31,764 nt of DNA from Gliomastix tumulicola (taxonomy: Eukaryota > Ascomycota > Sordariomycetes > Hypocreales > Bionectriaceae), in the NCBI GenBank assembly GCA_001599755.1, contig BCHX01000020.1, forward strand, positions 1 through 31,764. The letters run 5' to 3'. Made by a program: the position numbers and the translations under genes. Below, piece by piece: positions 10,261 to 20,307 of the stretch (position 1 is its first letter; the number at the start of each line of letters is the position of its first letter). The notes beneath the pieces are model-generated. The model ran no database searches. It was not told the DNA's origin and saw only the letters and a list, made by a program, of their open reading frames with translations.

Positions 10261-11165
10261 ATGCAGCGCACCACGCACAGCATGCTGCCAACCCACTCGG
10301 ATGTCATCACTATAATACGGAACCGAAGAACAAGGCAGCGAATTCCAGACGAAAAATGGGGGGAAAAGCGTCCGCTCATCACCCAACTGTACCAGGCCGA
10401 GCGGCGGTCACTCAACGAAGTCATGAAGATCCTCAAAAAGGATGATTGGAACCCTACGTATGTGCCGGCTGGCCACGATCCCACCATCACCCGACTCCCC
10501 TACGTTATTTATTTTCCACTTCTAACGTCGGTAGTGTGAAAATGTACAAGTCACGGATCTGGAAATGGGGTCTGGATAAGAAGCTGAAGAGCGACGAGGT
10601 CCTGGCGATCCTGCTATTGAAGCAAGAGCGCGATGCGCAGCAGAAGCCCTCACGATTCACCATTCGCGGCCAGCCTGTCGATATGGACAATATCAACCGC
10701 TACGTGAAGAGAAACGCCGGGATTCTTTCCCGCGTGCGGGCAGGCGAGCGTCCCAGTGCGCAGTCCTCGCATGAGGTGGCCTGCTACACGCCGCCGCCCA
10801 GTCCGACGGGCGGTGCTCCTGCCAGCACACCACCATCTCTACCGCATACAGCTATTTTCCACGACAATACCCAACAGGCTAATCTAACACGTTACCATAA
10901 TCAATTATTGGCATCAAATTCCGGTCACAATCCGAGCTTTTACGTCGGGCCCTTTGGAGCCGTCGCCGATTCGCTTGATCCGTCGTGTACGTTTCAAAAG
11001 AGCGATTCATATCCCGTCGGCCCCTGGGACTCAGGGACTGCCAACCAGGCAGCGTGCTCATGCGGTGTCTGGTGCTACGCGGCAGGGCCGCATGCTCTTC
11101 ACGATTCCCAATCATCCCATCACTACCCTAACTTTCGCGGGGTTCAGGACCTCTCGAGTAGCTAA
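10261..11165 (+). CDS. Clr5-domain protein (intact copy)
   Basis: Two exons, 10261-10457 and 10535-11165, separated by a 77-nt intron (GTATGT donor, CTAAC at 10522-10526, GTAG acceptor, phase 2), give 275 aa. Residues about 29-82 form a Clr5 domain: PDEKWGEKRPLI...LY, then the VM.IL helix, then MYKSRIWKWGLDKKLKSDEV across the splice. This domain is found at the N-terminus of many fungal proteins and is thought to bind nucleic acid. The FTIRG.PVDMDNINRYVKR segment that follows is also usual. The remaining half is Pro/Ser/His/Tyr-rich and probably disordered. A second ATG at 10282 is possible. Exon 2 is about 94% identical to the X2 copy, above its intron and flanks. Confidence 0.8.
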
Positions 11166-11736
11166 ACCCTTAGTCTACAACCATGAATTGAATCGCGCTC
11201 CGCACATTGCTTCACTGCTTCACGGCTACGAGCTGTCAGATAGCCCGTAGCATCAGAAACGTACCTGTCTTCCTTCCATGATGATGCTTTCGGTGCGAAC
11301 ATCAAACATGCACTAAGACACTGTCCGCGCCCCTTTGGTACCCAGTATTCAGAGCAAGCAGGCTGAGTTGCGGCGGAGATCCGGTCAGCCGGGAGCACGA
11401 GCGGTTAGGCACCCGAGATCCAACGGTCGGTTGCCCTCGACACTGTCCCCAAGACGGCTGGCATGTACACCACGAGGGCCGGGCACGGCCTACGCTATGA
11501 CAAGTGTAGGCTGATGGCGCGAACAAGCACGCCGAATGCTAAAGAACCCTTAGCCAACCGCCGTCAAGATCAGCAACGACGCACGATGGTGGGAAGGAAG
11601 GGCCATCAGCTATCTCACGGTCTAGCGTGCGGCGAGCCTGCGGGCTCACAGCTGATGTGGTTTTTCCTGCCGCGGCACCTCGTTTCCCAAGCGTCCAGGT
11701 TCAGCAGTGCAGAGGGACGACATGGGGATGTAGTTC
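11166..11736. other. 3' flank of unit X1
   Basis: It matches the flank of the Clr5 relic in X2 up to about 11655 and holds no supported gene. A 151-codon frame from 11463 crosses from X1 into duplication B, so it is a product of the junction. The stretch at about 11656-11736 is found only here. Confidence 0.5.
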
Positions 11737-11884
11737 AATGGCTCAGTCCAGGGGAGGGCGTCGGACTTTGCGGGCATAGCATGTCAGTTCCCTTCGATTG
11801 CGATTTCTCCATACCACACGAAAGTAAAGGGGGAAGAAAACGGCGTACAGGAAAACACAGGGCTCGTAAGCCCCCTATAGTCAT

Positions 11885-12112
11885 GAAAGCCCATCGACCC
11901 CAGGTAAGCTGCTCCTAGTTAGCTCCGAGCGACCACTCCATTCTGTCCGTCCTTCAGGCCCCTCGCCATCAGCTCACAACGTATTGTCCAAGTGGAGTAA
12001 TGAAGCGCCTCTTGCGCATTTTATGCTCTCACGAAGAGTTTCGGAGCATTTGAGGAGAATCTAGACCAATGGGGTGCTCGAACGGAGCCAATGCGGCCCT
12101 ATTGTCTCAGTT
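11885..12112. other. Short segment present in B, absent from A, between GTCAT repeats
   Basis: Copy A reads through from GTCAT almost directly to ATTAAGGTTTCCC. In B about 228 bp intervene, with GTCAT at 11880-11884 and again at 12113-12117. This fits a small insertion with a 5-bp target duplication, although A carries five extra bases at the site. No terminal inverted repeats or coding frame are seen. Confidence 0.3.
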
Positions 12113-12630
12113 GTCATATTAAGGTTTCCCTTGGCATGCGAAGTCTGCTCACGTGTGAAGGTGGGAGTGATCCGTCTGGTGAACGGGTCCTTGTCACACC
12201 CATTTCGGGATTCGAGTTGCGTACTGTAGAGCTACCCTGATCACTCTTCCCTGTCACGGAGTATTCTACTATGTGCGCACATCTACTGGAAGAATATGTT
12301 CCTCGGTCATACCGCTTGCCTCCACCCAAGCGAGGTTGGAGCCTATGGCCGGGTAGTCTCGTCGACTGAGCCTGTGGCGCTGGCGCCTCCAAGATCGCCG
12401 GCTCTTGGTATTCTACAAGAATATATAATAGGACTCGTTTGTCTCTAGTGCCCACCTGCGCACACTCCGATGCTTTTTGAGTTGCACCTAGAGCAACTAG
12501 AGCGCCCCCAGATGCTACCTCACGGGTGAATTACTAGGAAGATCTCAAGTATAGCATGACTAGAGCAACGTTCGACTCGTGTGCACGGGTTTCGCACCAA
12601 GCAGGGTTAGCATAATCAATCCACCAGCTC

Positions 12631-12737
12631 ATTGGCCTCACTCTATCGTCTTTGAAGCCCGTGACTTATCGACAGCTAAGCGTTCCCGTTGCAGCATGGA
12701 TGTGCAGACGAAACGATAGGAAGCACGGATATATAAG
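12631..12737 (+). promoter_or_regulatory. Promoter of membrane-protein gene B (ATTGG and TATA box)
   Basis: ATTGG (12631-12635) and TATATAAG (12730-12737) lie 120 bp before the ATG and match the elements of copy A. Confidence 0.5.
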
Positions 12738-12856
12738 CCATACGTTGCTACAGCAGGTGTCAGGGACGTTCATGCGCTTGTCGGGTAAACAGCTCCCATC
12801 TAGCAACATCTCCAAGACCCTCACTCGTCCCATGTTGATGCAAAACTATCTTTGCC

Positions 12857-13555
12857 ATGGATACCGTCGTTGACTCTAATTCACAACTCTTCATCGGCGC
12901 TGTTGTGACGAGCATGGTAGCGTCTGTACTCCGTGCGGGACGGATCTGGCTCCTCTACAAGCGTCGGCCGGGAGCGCAAGAACCTCAAGTACAGCCATTC
13001 TTCGGTCAGAGATATCTACTCCCTTATCTTTGTGCCCTCGGAGCGCAAGCTCTCATATCCTTTTCGGCCTCGCTAGCGGTTCTTATCCTGGGTGTGACCA
13101 AACCGCAGCAGCCACTGTTTCTTCCGATTTGTCTACTCCTACTGAGTATACTTGGCCAGGTAGGATTGCTGAGCATTTTCAGAAAGGCCCATTTAACGTT
13201 CCAACAGGCAGCCTTGGCGATTGAAATATCCCAAGAACACCGGAAAGCCTCTCGTCCGTGGATAATGATGGTCATCTCCATGACGTGCTTGGGGTTTGTT
13301 TGTGTCGGAGGGTTCTGGTTATCACCGCCCACAAGGCGCCGGACCATCTTCATCTTCGTCGCCATCATCCTCCACTCTCTGCACACGGGTCGGACAGCAC
13401 AGGGATCTTCAACTCTTGCACTCGACAGGAGCCCACGGGCATGGTTGCTCAGGTCTCGGCGCAAACGTACTTTGGCACCTTTCCTCGGTGATAGAACTTC
13501 GCTCCCCAGTCCTTGGAGTGTTTTGACTCGTGCGGGAGGGTTATCAGGGCAATGA
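12857..13555 (+). pseudogene. Membrane-protein paralogue B, C-terminus lost
   Basis: It begins MDTV like paralogue A and stays collinear to IILHSLHTG (about residue 178), keeping about five hydrophobic segments and motifs such as VQPFFGQR and EISQEHRKAS. After 13390 the DNA corresponds to sequence downstream of A's last membrane span, so roughly 290 bp are missing and the frame runs on into 54 unrelated Arg/Ser-rich residues. The 232-aa product therefore lacks the last span and natural C-terminus. It could still be expressed, because the promoter elements are kept, but it looks like a truncated, decaying copy. Confidence 0.5.
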
Positions 13556-14225
13556 CAAGCGAAAATAGACGATCCACATGAGCAGAGCAGCATGAAGTAG
13601 TCGCAGTAGAGTTCGAGGAGGTTCATAGACGTCAGGGTCCGGCTGTGTAAGCATCAACGAATCAGGTGCTCCGTCTCGCCGGCCCCGGGGGTACCATGCG
13701 GGGGAGTGGTTGGTCCGTGGCGGGNGGGGNGAGGAGCCTGCCGAAGAACGCAGGCCACCTTTTCTCTTCGTTGAGCCTACATCGCCAATTTGGAGTGAAA
13801 GCAAAAAGCGCTGATTGAATAGAGAAGTAGACTTTCTCGCTGACACAGTATGATAACTAGTCGTCTAGGAGGGTATGTACGAGTACACGAGCATTAGATG
13901 AAAAGGGTGATCGCATTTAGCTGGCAGGTAATTGTAGTGGCTAGTTTGTGCTCACTAGCTTCCCCGCGTGCTGGCTGACCAATACGGCTCGCGGCCCTTC
14001 CACAACGACTGACCCAGAGAGGCGATGTACAGGTGGAGAAGATTGTTCGGACGAGAGGTTGTGCGAGTTGAATGGTATTGGTGACTCAATCGGTAGAACC
14101 CAAGTCCTTACCTGTCTTCCTTCTATTTAATACTTACATAGGTGCAGCGAAGTAGTCTATTCTTCCTAGCAGGGCATATCGTTAGCGATTGCATCGGGAG
14201 GTGGCTGGGAGAGAGACAAACAGTG
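13556..14225. other. Non-coding arm of duplication B
   Basis: It matches 4905-5560 of copy A and holds no supported gene. Two Ns (13725, 13730) sit in a G-run where the reads were evidently unclear. Frames on the minus strand here are not conserved with copy A. Confidence 0.5.
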
Positions 14226-14472
14226 GGCACCAGCCACTCTTTCTATCTCGGTCCTCCCATCCCAAACCTTGTCCTGCTAGCAAAAGTAATGCCAAAGCTG
14301 CCCATGTGGCATCTTGCTTTCTCAGCCCCCCCTCCTTGTCTATAAACTCAGAGCTAACTTCACAGCTCGGCCCTTGTCATGCTACGCCATACATGTCATT
14401 TGCCACTTGGGCAGCATCGATTGATTTGTCGTGGTCTGATATACAAGAAGAGGAACGGGGCAGTGAGTTGGA

Positions 14473-14482
14473 TATATAAATA
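14473..14482 (+). promoter_or_regulatory. TATA box of the bZIP gene
   Basis: TATATAAATA lies 169 bp before the ATG at 14651, a reasonable distance for a fungal promoter with a leader of about 140 nt. Confidence 0.5.
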
Positions 14483-14650
14483 TCGCCTGGGGCCTCGCAC
14501 GACAGGAAATGTCGACTGCGCTCTCCCATGTAGAACACACCTGCATTCCTCATCACTGGCTTTTCCGTCGTCTCAAAACAACATCTATCGTTATTTGACA
14601 GACGATCTAGAGAGTCAAAAGCACAATCTTTCACCAAATATCTCATCGCC

Positions 14651-15412
14651 ATGGCCCCGACCGCTAATCACAGCAGGCCCGCGTCCGGTCCCTCCTCAGG
14701 GCCAGTATCAACTTCATCAAGCCAAACCCGCGTGAATAAGCCCAAAGGTGTGTCCTCTGCTAAATGCCTATCACTCATCGTTAGAGTGATGAGGTTATTG
14801 GATGCGTCACTGACACTGCCCCCCTTAGGTACCCGCAGCGTGTCCAGCCTCACGCCTGCACAGCTCGCCCGCAAGCGAGCCAATGACAGGGAGGCACAGC
14901 GAGCCATCCGTGCCCGCACCAAGGACCACATCGAGCGTCTGGAGATAGAGCTCGACGAGCTCCGCAATCGCAACAACCGTGACCACACCGTCCAGGAGCT
15001 CATGCGGCGGAACCGCGCCCTTGAGGGCGAACTCACCCGCCTGGGGGAGAGCGGCGCCATCCCCAGCCCTCGGACATCTCCTTACTCTGCCGGAGGCGAC
15101 TACGTCGCAGCAGCAGCCGCCGCCAACAGCCAGTTCGCAGACTACAGCCAGGCTGGCTACGTCCACTTCCCGCCGGCCTGTGAGACCTGGACCGCCACCA
15201 TCCCAGCGCCCGCACCGGCCGCCGCCATCGCTTCAAACGTGGCCGCTCTTTCTCCCGCTCTCGCCAGCAGCCCCGACGGCCTCATAGTCGCCAATGGAGT
15301 CACAGGCCCTACCAGCGCACCCATGGTGAACAGCGGCGCCAACAACGATGGCGGCACACTGCCCATGCACGAAAACACATTCGACAAGCCCCCTTTCTAC
15401 TACCCTGTGTAG
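14651..15412 (+). CDS. bZIP transcription factor
   Basis: Exons 14651-14747 and 14829-15412 with an 81-nt intron (GTGTGT donor, CTGAC at 14810-14814, TTAG acceptor, phase 1) give 226 aa. The start has a good context (GCCATGG). Residues 31-46 (PKGTRSVSSLTPAQLA) and 47-66 (RKRANDREAQRAIRARTKDH) form the basic region of a common fungal bZIP-like family. The usual invariant Asn position is Asp here, preceded by Asn. A leucine-zipper-like helix follows (hydrophobics at 67, 70, 74, 77, 87, 90, 97, 101, 104). The C-terminal half is Ala/Pro/Ser-rich and ends DKPPFYYPV. The intron length is a multiple of three with no stop, so a retained-intron form of 253 aa is possible. Role inferred: nuclear DNA-binding regulator; target unknown. 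Confidence 0.88.
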   Translation: MAPTANHSRPASGPSSGPVSTSSSQTRVNKPKGVSSAKCLSLIVRVMRLLDASLTLPPLGTRSVSSLTPAQLARKRANDREAQRAIRARTKDHIERLEIELDELRNRNNRDHTVQELMRRNRALEGELTRLGESGAIPSPRTSPYSAGGDYVAAAAAANSQFADYSQAGYVHFPPACETWTATIPAPAPAAAIASNVAALSPALASSPDGLIVANGVTGPTSAPMVNSGANNDGGTLPMHENTFDKPPFYYPV

Positions 15413-15850
15413 TCGCTCTATATACGACGGGTGCTTTCCGCTTATTCCATTGCTTGCTATTCACTGAGGCACATGGAACCTCATAGCTGTTCACTTGACA
15501 CAACGATGTCCATGTATCTTCGTTATACCGTGGCGCTGGAAATCAGGATCAAGTTGGACAAAGCTTAGCTATCATTAAAGCCTCAAAGAAAGGGGATCAG
15601 AACCCAACACGCCAGGCCAGAGGAAGCATACCACCCAATGACACGAAGCAGAAAAGTCGACCTGAATCTCTGTTGCCTGAATATCCCGCATTCAATATCA
15701 TACTGCATTCTCGCAAGAGACCAGACAGGATTTGACACAACCTGGAGCCATAACAAGAGCTATGTGGCTTGACAATGCTACCTGGACGGTCTTTTCGTAA
15801 GATCAGTTGGCCTCCTCTTGGCAAGTTTGAATACTCGTGGAATGAGCTTT
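15413..15850. other. 3' flank of the bZIP gene
   Basis: This is the rest of the B-specific segment. It is AT-richer than its surroundings and has no supported frame. It presumably holds the bZIP 3' untranslated region. Confidence 0.4.
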
Positions 15851-17301
15851 GGGGATTTCTCAGGGCGAGTTATGTCCAGGCTTCCGTCGTGATCCCGCCA
15901 GTCGAGAGATGACCCCTAGATTAGCGTAGATGTACGGTATCTGCTCTAGGGAACGTTGGTAGGCGTGTTCCCCCGGTGCTCGGGGTTTGTGTACCACGGC
16001 GCCGAGACACAAGTCGTCCTCGCCCCGGACCCGACCTGAAAAGACGGCGGCTGCCCCTTCCGGCTAGCCCCCATTCCTCCCAACCTCTAAACCATAATAC
16101 AAGGAATCCCGAGCTAGTCATGCAAGCCATGGAGCTACGGGCAAGAGCACGATGAGCGTCTCTCGGCCCTCGATCCTGAAATTCGCCGAGCTAGAACGAC
16201 TACGCCAGAGCAAGATACTTGTCGGTTATGGCGAACAAGCCATCTCTCATGCTTGGCCAGCATTGGCCTGGAGATCCGAGGTACTCCCGCAAAGATCCGG
16301 CAATCTCATCCTAGCGCCACAGTGATGGTATAAGCGCGACGGCCGAACAGGGAGAGGGCCACATTGCAGGGACCACCAAGGAGCGCGCAAGAGGTACTGT
16401 TACTTTTCAGGGGGCTGCCATACGCAAATAGGAAGGAGCGGAGAAGGGGACAGGAGTGGGCTCAACGGGCTTTGGATGACGTTCGGGTCTGACCTCCCCA
16501 AAGTTTCTCCGGAGGTCCAGCCGTGCTATTGCGCCTCTGGCAGCCAGCTTGAGTTCCTCACTTTCCTCGTCTTGGGCCGTGACTCTGCACTGTTCACCTT
16601 TCGGCATCGGCCACAGCACCCCCACCGTCGCTAGGCACTCGCCCTAACTCGAATCATGCGTTGGTGGTACCTTGACGTCCCTACAAGGAGGACCAGGCAC
16701 GACTTGATGCTTGCGAGGAGATGGACCAACAGTGTCGACCAAGGCTTGGCCCCGTCTCTCTTTTGATTTCTTTCATTCTTTCTTTCCTTATGTCTCCGCT
16801 CACCCTCGCCCTGTCTTTGGCTGCCCATCTGCACTGCAGCAACGAGACGCCTCAAATCTAGCCCTCGCGGTGCAGCCCATAGCCAGTGGCCGGTCTCGCC
16901 ACTTCGCTCTTTGCCAAGGCTATCAGCACATTCCAGTCCATCGCACAGGCGAGATCAGAGAGACAGAGTCAGTCGATAAGCCGGTTTCCTCGCTATAGTT
17001 AGTCTTGATCGCCTTATCAACGACAGCCTTACATCGTTCACTCCGAGCTCTGGCCATATAGGAACAGTCCAATCCTACAGCGAATGGATCAACTTCCCGC
17101 GATCACACATCACGCTGTACTGAACTCTGATTGCTGTCGTAAGCACGCGGTCCGTCTAGTTCTAGCCTGACCAGAACTCCCGCTTGTATGTCCCCTTATT
17201 GTCCCATTCCTCCGAGCGATCAGGAAAGGAGCTGACCAGGTTAGTGACCTCTCCAGGTGTTTGGCTTCCAAGTGACTTCTTGGGGAGGCTGATTGCAAGG
17301 G
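15851..17301. other. Right arm of duplication B and 5' flank of the next gene
   Basis: It matches 5577 to about 7080 of copy A, fading after about 17100. The minus-strand frame at 6574-7032 in A is broken here. A pyrimidine-rich stretch (16762-16795) stands out. No gene is supported. Confidence 0.45.
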
Positions 17302-18009
17302 ATGACCATGGAGGAGCTGCTACAAGAAATGGAAAGCGGTCTCTCGACAAAGCTTGACGGCCTTCAAGGCCTCAATGGTGAGATCAAAGAGCGCCAGAAA
17401 CACCTAGCTGCCAGTTACGAGCAAGAACCGAGGGAAAGGATGGTGGCCATCTCGAATGAGGCAATCAGATTGCCCCTGGATGCTCCTCCAACGCCACGAG
17501 CAGCCAGGCATGCTAATGGCGACGCTGTCATCGTTTACTATGATGGTGACACATTACGATTCTTCTGCGAATTTGACAGAGTTGTCTCTCAGTGGGGTTA
17601 CTTGGTTCGAGAATCCCCGGAGCCAAGGGTCCAGGAGCAAGAGGACTCTGCCTCGTCAGATATAGGGGTGAGCGGTGGGACGAGACGATATAGGAGGACA
17701 CTGAGACCGATACCTACTACGTACCAGAGCCTCCTCCGTTGTCTTGAGGACCTTCAGAATGCATGTGATGCTGGTGCTCATCAGGTACTCATCACAGCCG
17801 ACTGCAGCGCAGCAATAAAGGATATGCAAGAAAGCATACGTCAAGTCGGCGCCGAGATAAGCAGACTGCTAGAGCGCGGGCCGGAACAAAAGACGGGTGA
17901 GCTAGCCTTGGCCGGGGATCAAGGCGACAAAGGCTGCCAGGAGGAAACTGAATCCGGTGCAGTTCGGATCTCCGCCGTCCAGATTCAAATGAAACGAGGA
18001 ACAGAGTAG
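17302..18009 (+). CDS. Hypothetical coiled-coil protein
   Basis: A single exon of 235 aa from ATG 17302, or 233 aa from ATG 17308, which has the better context (GACCATGG). The N-terminus (MEELLQEMESGLSTKLDGLQ) is an amphipathic helix. A short conserved-looking stretch LPLDAPPTPRA then GDAVIVYYDG follows, then an acidic/Ser segment, and near residues 150-200 a second helical part (CLEDLQNACDAGAHQVL, then KDMQESIRQVGAEISRLLER). Composition and codon use look coding, unlike the surrounding relics. From memory of fungal proteomes this resembles an uncharacterised, multi-copy fungal family, but I cannot name a domain. It lies just outside the right edge of duplication B. Confidence 0.6.
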   Translation: MTMEELLQEMESGLSTKLDGLQGLNGEIKERQKHLAASYEQEPRERMVAISNEAIRLPLDAPPTPRAARHANGDAVIVYYDGDTLRFFCEFDRVVSQWGYLVRESPEPRVQEQEDSASSDIGVSGGTRRYRRTLRPIPTTYQSLLRCLEDLQNACDAGAHQVLITADCSAAIKDMQESIRQVGAEISRLLERGPEQKTGELALAGDQGDKGCQEETESGAVRISAVQIQMKRGTE

Positions 18010-18346
18010 TTAATGTCAAAACTGGACGCAATATAGCAGGCTGGAACTTCGCAAAGCTGACGCGATGCTTCGTACTCAACTATCGCTAGTTGTTTGACGG
18101 ATGACGCTGCTACAACGGTGACCACCTTGACGCTGAACGGAGGTTCCGTTTCCAAGTCTGGCCCATGTTCTCGTAGGGGAGGAGCACCTCGATCGACACA
18201 AATCCGAAGCCACCGGCACCAGCAAATGCCTCCAAGACCCGTCGTCTTGAGGCGATTCCACAATCTAATGACCCGAATGGATGAATCCAAAACCCGGCGG
18301 ACGACGCAACCTCACCTAGCGAACCCCGAGAATTGTTCCCTCTTAG
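18010..18346. other. Flank with possible decayed exon
   Basis: A frame at 18094-18456 contains a protein-like start (TVTTLTLNGGSVS) but no known domain. It may be an upstream exon of the fragment at 18347; I could not place a donor site. Confidence 0.25.
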
Positions 18347-18592
18347 CCGCCCCTTGCTTGGAAATCAAGTCCCGAGGATGCCGACCAAGAAGCAGCAGAG
18401 ATATGGGCTGTCAAAAGAACGGCGGAGTCGTCGTTCCATTTCGAACCCGTGGCTGATCTCGACGATACAGAGCCACGGAGACATCGCCCGCCCTTGGTCC
18501 AGGAAGCCCCACCGACCGTGCTTGGGAAAGAAGACCAGAACAACTCATACATGAGTGCTTCGAATATGGGCGCACCGCAGCCAGTAGGATGA
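18347..18592 (+). pseudogene. Possible terminal exon of an unknown gene
   Basis: A pyrimidine-rich TTCCCTCTTAG acceptor (AG at 18345-18346) is followed by 81 open codons that read as protein (SSPEDADQEAAEIWAVKR, then FEPVADLDDTEP) and a TGA at 18590-18592. No matching upstream exon or start codon is found. It is acidic and probably disordered, and no family is recognised. A gene remnant is the likeliest explanation. Confidence 0.3.
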
Positions 18593-19184
18593 GAATTCCG
18601 CTCTGGCTGGCTTACGGTCGGCCAACATGAGTCGTCTCTAGTCACCCTCTGTATGCCAGTACCCCATCTTCAACTATGCCGCACTGCAGGCACAGTCAAG
18701 TCAGCCAAAGGGGGAGGAACCAGAGGTCAGTGGCATGACAGAGACCCACGACCGGCAAGGCAAGCTCATTGGCTTACCCTAGACGGGGTGCAGTCCCACC
18801 CACGGATGGAACACACGACTTCGCCTCGTCACGCGGACGTACAGAGCTAGAGTACGAAAGAGACATGACTCCCCTTCGGCCTGCTTATCAAGCTATTTGC
18901 CACAACTGGCTCGAAAATTAAGTTTTGGCCAGCGAAAGAGTGGAAAAGGCAGAGGAGACCTCAAGGGGGAAGAGGCGAACTTTTGGCCCAATACCACGGC
19001 CCTTTTGCGCTAATCAGCTACTACATCATCTGAGCGGTCGGAGTTTTCTGTCCTGATCGACTAGCCTCGGGGATCAATTCGTGCAGGGCGGCTAACAGAA
19101 AGAAGACCGTCCGTGTTGCTGCTACAGGAGCATACTGCGGGAGCTTCTCCTGTGCGAGTCGGCTGGACACTTTCCGCAAGTGTC
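18593..19184. other. No gene seen
   Basis: About 590 bases up to the left edge of X3, with no protein-like frame and no repeat shared with the rest of the window. Confidence 0.4.
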
Positions 19185-19995
19185 TGTCGTCACAGCGCCC
19201 ACCACCTCCTCCCGCCTCTACCAGCTGGCCGGCCGTACTCCGGGGTGGAGCTGTCCTTGCGTCCGCGGTTTGAGATGTCGTCTTTGCTTCTTGCGCGCCC
19301 GAGCGCCTCTCTGGATTCGGCCTCCTGTGTGTGCGACCGCGGTGGGGCTGCACATCATTGTTAGCACTTTGGAGGCCGGCCGTTGACCATCGAGGACGTG
19401 CGCAGCCCATGACTCGTGTTCGATCTCGCGCAGTCCGGGCGTCTAGCGCGGATGCGTGGGAGAGGGTTGAAAGGCGATGGGGATGGTGAGCGAGCAGAGC
19501 TCGGGCGGCGCGCGTCATCCTTGCTCCTGGTGGACCGAGGGTGACTAGAGTCACCCCCTGTCTGTTTCTCACATCTCCTACTATGCGGGAGGTACAAACA
19601 CCAAGGTTAGGCATGTAAAATAGAAAAGCACACATCTCTCTGCTCTTCGCATCCTGAAAAGCAAAAAATAGTCCGTTTCAGTATCACCTTTTTTTACGAT
19701 CTGAAGATGAATTTTTCCCCTCCTCTTCAAGTCCCGTTCAAATGGGAGGCCTGATTGGCCTGCATCCCCCTGTCTGGGGGTGGGGGTAGAAACAGGGGAT
19801 AGCACCGTAGTGCGACATCCAATGGCCAGCGACACCCCTGGCCTTTGACCTGGTCTGCCTTGCCGTCCCATTGGCCCAACAGGGCAAAAACGTACCTGCT
19901 TTCTCAGGGGAACAAAGAGGGTTGGCATATCTGCTGCGCCTCCTTAGGCAGACATCATCGTGATGCAGTCTCTCTGCTTCCGTGGCATATTGGGC
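19185..19995 (+). repeat. Repeat arm X3, upstream of the CCCH gene
   Basis: It matches the left arm of X1 (about 9112-9930), including the GC-rich part, T-run, CCAAT/ATTGG pair and the stretch CGCCTCCTTAGGCAGACATC (9868/19938), down to GTGGCATATTGG. After that the sequence is unrelated and becomes the leader of the CCCH gene rather than a Clr5 gene. Confidence 0.75.
19819..19874 (+). promoter_or_regulatory. Inverted CCAAT/ATTGG pair, copy X3
   Basis: CCAAT at 19819-19823 and ATTGG at 19870-19874, 56 nt overall, 434 bp before the CCCH-protein ATG. Spacing and flanks equal those of X1. Confidence 0.5.
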
Positions 19996-20307
19996 AGGAA
20001 TCATGCTCTGGCCTCCAGCTCTTGGCCGCTTCATTCAATAGCCCTGCAGCATTCCCGGTTGACGACTAGAGTCTCTGGGTGGTCTCTACGTGTGCTTTAT
20101 CTGCCCCCGGTCAGCCCTCACCGTATCAACTGTCTACCCGCTTCCAGACCCCTCCTCAATTGCCTAGGCTGTGCTCACCGGCAAAACTCTCCTCACGTCT
20201 TCCTTCACACCGGTGAGCGGCTTTCTTGCTCGACTGACGTACCACTACCATCGGCAGCATCTCTAGCAAGACTGCAAGAGGTCCGAACACTACCTTATAC
20301 GACGGCA

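Larger units (their letters stand above)
9112..11655 (+). repeat. Duplicated unit X1 (regulatory arm plus Clr5 gene)
   Basis: A 2.5-kb unit matching X2 (22505-25025) from the GC-rich left arm through a T-rich stretch (9606-9634), the CCAAT/ATTGG pair (9753-9808), the Clr5 gene and its 3' flank. The match ends soon after ACGGTCTAGCG (11617). The left arm alone also matches X3 (19185-19995) and, in shorter form, X4 (25190-25510). The 3' flank runs directly into duplication B. Confidence 0.75.
14226..15850 (+). other. 1.6-kb segment with a bZIP gene, found only in copy B
   Basis: Copies A and B match up to ACAAACAGTG (5560/14225) and again from GGGGATTTCTCAG (5577/15851). A has 16 bases between these points; B has 1.6 kb containing a complete gene with its own TATA box. 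Neither end shows a clear target duplication or inverted repeat. Gain in B or loss in A cannot be told apart from this window. Confidence 0.7.
11737..17140 (+). repeat. Segmental duplication, copy B
   Basis: Partner of copy A (2791-7080), same orientation. Compared with A it has an extra segment at 11885-12112, a deletion of roughly 290 bp inside the membrane-protein gene (near 13390), and an extra 1.6 kb segment with a bZIP gene (14226-15850). Two undetermined bases (N) occur at 13725 and 13730. It begins right after unit X1. Confidence 0.8.

Noticed and set aside
11463..11918. 151-codon plus-strand frame
   Set aside because: It spans the junction between unit X1 and duplication B, so it cannot be an ancestral gene, and it has no recognised motif.
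13024..13626. 200-codon minus-strand frame
   Set aside because: It lies antisense to the membrane-protein paralogue B and is not open at the matching place in copy A.
19021..19635. 204-codon minus-strand frame in X3, with similar frames in X1 and X4
   Set aside because: The similarity follows from the shared DNA repeat. The product is Arg/Ala-rich without a domain, and the frames have different ends in each copy.
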